A stretch of DNA of 64,000 nt. It comes from Polytrichum commune (Eukaryota; Streptophyta; Polytrichopsida; Polytrichales; Polytrichaceae). The notes beneath the pieces are model-generated. The model was not told where the DNA came from, did not search any database, and saw only the letters and a program-made list of their open reading frames with translations. The position numbers and the translations under genes were made by a program. Each line of letters starts with the position of its first letter. Within the stretch, counting starts at the first letter, position 1. Below are positions 60,431-64,000 of the stretch, piece after piece. The stretch covers positions 8,866,501 to 8,930,500 of the forward strand of contig OX485805.1 of assembly GCA_950295325.1 (NCBI GenBank), in the 5' to 3' direction.

Positions 60431-61711
60431 ATGGCGATGGCAACGAAGGCCGTGCAGGGGAGTGACAGCAAGAGCATGGACCCCAAGCTGTGGGGTAATC
60501 TCCAACACCATGTTAGCTTGGAGCGGTTGCTGTATGTGAAGCTGCCCCTAAGGGAGTTCTTCCAGAATCGGTTGGTGTGCAAGGAGTGGAATCGCTTGGC
60601 CGGCGATCGTGAGTTTCTGGAGGAGAGCTCTAAGCATCGTTGTCCCATTCCTGAGCCCTTCTTTTTCCTGGAATCATTGCTTGGGAGGGAACATACATTT
60701 CTCTTGCTGGCTCGTGACCACTTGACTGGCCTCTGGAGCACGACTCGGATGCCTTCGAATTTGTCTTGTTCATTGCGGTTGCTACAATGGTCCCAAGGGC
60801 TCGTCCTCTACAAGATGTGTAAGAAATATCAGGAAGGCCAGCTACAAGTATTTGATATTGATACAAGAGTGGTGACATGTTTGCCTCCAAGCCCACAGAC
60901 GAGTCGACGTGACTCTGTGTTCGGCTTGGTTGTGGATAGGTCTGTGAGACCTTGTGCTTGGAAGCTGGTCCAAGGTAGTATAGACACAAACACTCAAATC
61001 TATGACTCGAGAAGCAACACGTGGATAATAAGACCCTCCCGGATGCCTGAGGAAATGTTCGATGCGCTTTATTACATCTGGCGAAATTACGAATCCGATC
61101 GAACAAACCCTGTGGCGTATGGGAATGGTGTTCTGTACATCCAGCGCACGAATGATATTCTAATGTATGTTATGGAGTCGGCTGATATATGGATTCGACT
61201 TCGACTATCATGGCCTTTGTCGAAGAGCTTATATGGTTGTATTCTGCATTCCTGTATTGGAGCCTGGCAAGACCGTATTTTCTCACTAACTGTAGACCGG
61301 TTCGACCTACACAAGCATGAAATTCGTGTATGGGAGCTCGTCGGAGATGAATGGACGGAATTTAGTTGTATGCCTGTTGAAACATGCTGCTGGCTCAATT
61401 CTGCCTCAGATCATCTTTTCCCACCAAGCGAGATACAAATTCGTGCCAGCCACTTTAATGGATATTTTCTTCTGCATGCTTGGCTATTTGACGATGAAGG
61501 CATTATTTGTAAGGCGGAGAGATTTGCTCTGTTCAACATGGCCACCGAGGTATGGCAGAAGCTGGAGATGCCATTCGGTGGAATTCATATGGGGGTTTCT
61601 CTTTATCGTAAGGGCTTACAAGAACCTTCATGTAACTACCAAAGATATCCATCATGGTATTCAGTGCCATTCGACCCACGGCCCTTGGGAATTTATGATT
61701 TCTTCTTGTGA
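60431..61711 (+). CDS. F-box protein (F-box/kelch-like, land-plant type)
   Basis: A single long exon encodes 426 residues from ATG 60431, the first ATG of the frame. Residues about 16-60 (MDPKLWGNLQHHVSLERLLYVKLPLREFFQNRLVCKEWNRL) show the F-box pattern: a Leu-rich start, then the FxxxRLVCKEWNRL end that binds the Skp1 subunit of an SCF ubiquitin ligase. The remaining 360 residues read as degenerate beta-propeller blades (LQVFDIDTRVVTCLPP, TQIYDSRSNTWIIRPS, FALFNMATEVWQKLEMP), as in the F-box/kelch families of mosses and flowering plants. The substrate is unknown. The bases just before the ATG (GTGCACAGCT) could be a splice acceptor, so an upstream non-coding exon is possible. Confidence 0.85.
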   Translation: MAMATKAVQGSDSKSMDPKLWGNLQHHVSLERLLYVKLPLREFFQNRLVCKEWNRLAGDREFLEESSKHRCPIPEPFFFLESLLGREHTFLLLARDHLTGLWSTTRMPSNLSCSLRLLQWSQGLVLYKMCKKYQEGQLQVFDIDTRVVTCLPPSPQTSRRDSVFGLVVDRSVRPCAWKLVQGSIDTNTQIYDSRSNTWIIRPSRMPEEMFDALYYIWRNYESDRTNPVAYGNGVLYIQRTNDILMYVMESADIWIRLRLSWPLSKSLYGCILHSCIGAWQDRIFSLTVDRFDLHKHEIRVWELVGDEWTEFSCMPVETCCWLNSASDHLFPPSEIQIRASHFNGYFLLHAWLFDDEGIICKAERFALFNMATEVWQKLEMPFGGIHMGVSLYRKGLQEPSCNYQRYPSWYSVPFDPRPLGIYDFFL

Positions 61712-64000
61712 TCCGTCGGCATCTAACACAGGAATCTAACACAGGAATGGAGTACACCTTTTCCTGACACTCTGCTACTGCGCCATTGCTTCCTAAGGCA
61801 ATCTATTTGCTCTTTGACTCGTGCAGAGCACTTTTTATATGTTTTACCATTTCCACTGTAAATGACTATGTCCAGTGCGAGCATGAAATTTTGTTGATTT
61901 GTCAACATGATGGAATGTGTAGGAGAGTCAATACAGATTGACAGACCATTTTAGTTCCTATTACGTTGTTTCATTCATGGTTGGTACAAGTGTGCTGATT
62001 GCGTCACTCATGGTAAGGTTTCTCTTGCAACAAATTAGTAAATGCAGCATTGAGGACCACCCACAAGTGCATAGTTTTTAATTTTGTGCTATTGCCCAGA
62101 TCCAATATAGGAGAGCCGGAGGGCAGTTTAAGGTCACATCTCCCCAGACGTGAGAGACAGGACACACTAGTGGGACCTGCCCTTGTGGATACAAATTGTA
62201 ATCAAAGGTAGGAGTAGCAAGGGGATAGATGGGTTCCTATTTATGTTTGTCAACATGATGAATGTGTGAAGCTTTTCTCTCCCTATCGTATCGTTGAACT
62301 AGAAGATGTGTGTAGGTTGCATGAGTATCCAAACAGGGTCATGTGTGGTACAAATTCCTCAATAGTTGACAGGGGAAAGAGGGGGCAAAACATTAATGCA
62401 TGATTAATCTTGTCATGTTAGGGGGAGAAGGTTTAAACTTGCATGCCAGGTGCTTGACAACACAAGATCGCTAATTCCTTATGAATGGCATTCTAACGTT
62501 GCGGATACGATGAGTTGTCTCGGTGCAGACATGCTTTATTATATCTCAACAACTGAGTCAACAAAGTCAAGTTTATTCATTTAGATCGATGGATAATTTC
62601 TTCAATAATCAAGGGACCTGATCACTGAAAAGAAGAGCTTGAGGTCTCCACAACATGTGCAGTTTGTTTAGGGCTAGCTGCGACGATGAGACTAATTCAC
62701 ATATCAAGACATCACTTATCACTTGAGTGCTTGATGTGTAGTGGTTCCTCTTTGAAGATCTCCTTGGTGTATGTTTGCAAAGTTGTGGCCAATTATCGGT
62801 CAAATTGATCAAAACAGATTAGTGCAACATCTCTAAATTGCATACCTTGTCAAAACCTACTGTTAAATCCTGTGTTTAGGATATCTCTGCGGCGTTGACA
62901 CTCTCCGAGTAGCAGATCACTCTGTTTCCTTAGGTTACACAACATGTTGTAAAACGCTTGCCAAGTTGTTTCATACATATATTATCTGATTGTATGCTTC
63001 TTCCATCCATTCTCTTCTTTTTGGTTCTGAGAAGCAAATGAATTTGATTGCATGAGAATAAATTACACCCAGCTAACTTGACTAATACCGTCATGTTCAT
63101 GACCCCTTTGGAAATAAAGAGCCAACAATGTATCTGCCAAGCAACCCAGAGAAATTCATGTTATAATAATTTGCTTGTGTCAAGTGGCACAATCATGAGT
63201 CCTCAAACCCAAAACCTCACATTAACCCTTAACCTCCTAGTTCCAGTAATTCATCTTGATATCTTCATCCAAACTAAGGTAGCAGTGCCTAAAAGTAACG
63301 CCATCATTTTCTCATTTTAAATTTTGAACAAGTGAGTGTGGTAACAAGTGCCATCCAGTTACATTAAGTGTAAAATAGCACCACTGTGATTAATCATAGT
63401 GGAGGTGTAAGAAGGATGTAAAATTGTTTTAACCCCTAAACGTTCAAGCCTTCACATTTCATTTTCGGGCACCTCTAACACTAGTGCTGAAAATTTCTAT
63501 TATGTAGCAAAATAAACTTTTTTCTTCTTCAAATCCAACCATATGGATGTGAACTAGACTATCATATATTATTTTCATGAAAATTTCAAGTCAATTGGAC
63601 CACATTTTCTAGGTGAGATTGACATATGAATATGGCCTTCATCCAGGAGGCAACTAGAGAAAACTTTGAATGTTTTTGTTTCATGACCATTTTGGTCATG
63701 CTACAAATTTTAGAAAGTTGGCTCCTTTCCCATAATATATAATGTGGATGACAAATGAGCTACTCCCAAAAATTTGGGGTTTTTGAGCAAATTTAGATGA
63801 AGTCTATCACCCTCAAAGTTGGAGGGGCCACATGAGGTCATTTCGGGAGATTTCCCCTTTTTCATGGAGCAAGCAACATGTGCACTAAGTTTTTTCCAAA
63901 TCCGTCCGGCCAAGTTCTGCACAACCATCACCTTGTCCTAAGGAAAAAAAACCCCACTCAAATTGGGCATTATATGTGAAGATATTGGCTCCTACATTTG
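61712..64000. other. Intergenic DNA, no gene seen
   Basis: The 3' region of the F-box gene is followed by AT-rich DNA. A short perfect hairpin (CATGACCA against TGGTCATG) lies at 63683-63701. No coding frame or RNA gene is supported up to the window edge. Confidence 0.5.

Noticed and set aside
1-64000. CRISPR arrays, operons or bacterial origin
   Set aside because: Introns, plant gene families and nuclear tRNA genes show a plant nuclear genome; the direct repeats seen are microsatellites or decayed tandem repeats.

Overview
The window looks like nuclear DNA of a land plant, most likely a moss. The evidence is AT-rich intergenic DNA, GT-AG introns, two nuclear tRNA genes, plastid-targeted proteins, and a cluster of chalcone synthase (CHS) genes whose proteins closely resemble moss CHS. 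I cannot name the species. I recognise no virus-derived or LTR element. The mobile DNA I can see is decayed DNA transposons, foldback or MITE-like elements and short tandem repeats.

Layout. 1-3600: repeat-rich DNA with a dead PIF/Harbinger transposase and a cluster of perfect hairpins. 3615-6233 (-): a BtaB-like methyltransferase of betaine-lipid synthesis, in four exons. 9447-11605 (+): a small membrane-anchored cytochrome b5-like protein, in five exons. 12728-27867: four CHS genes, one on the minus strand (12788-14571) and three on the plus strand (16584-18143, 20984-22482, 26292-27867). Each has the standard CHS intron in the conserved Cys codon. The second exons are almost identical, while first exons, introns and flanks differ. 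29171-29776 (+): a 201-residue protein I do not recognise. 30513-30664: tRNA-Ala(AGC) and tRNA-Thr(AGT), 5 bp apart. 31714-37448 (-): a DusA-type tRNA-dihydrouridine synthase with at least 12 exons. 37450-47188: about 9.7 kb of repeats, including nested MITEs. 47189-54868 (+): an 18-exon gene for BRF1 of TFIIIB, 837 residues, with an unusual Gly-Arg-rich insert and one apparent GC-AG intron. 56227-56637 (+): a small plastid membrane protein with two CxxCxGxG motifs. 60431-61711 (+): an F-box protein. The rest is repeat-bearing intergenic DNA.

The only functional cluster is the CHS array, which should feed 4-coumaroyl-CoA and malonyl-CoA into chalcone and flavonoid synthesis. The other genes are unrelated housekeeping or regulatory genes. 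Exon joins were worked out by hand from splice consensus, reading phase and family conservation. Internal joins of the CHS, cytochrome b5, BRF1, methyltransferase and Dus genes all keep frame; the exon 1 to exon 2 join of the Dus gene remains open.
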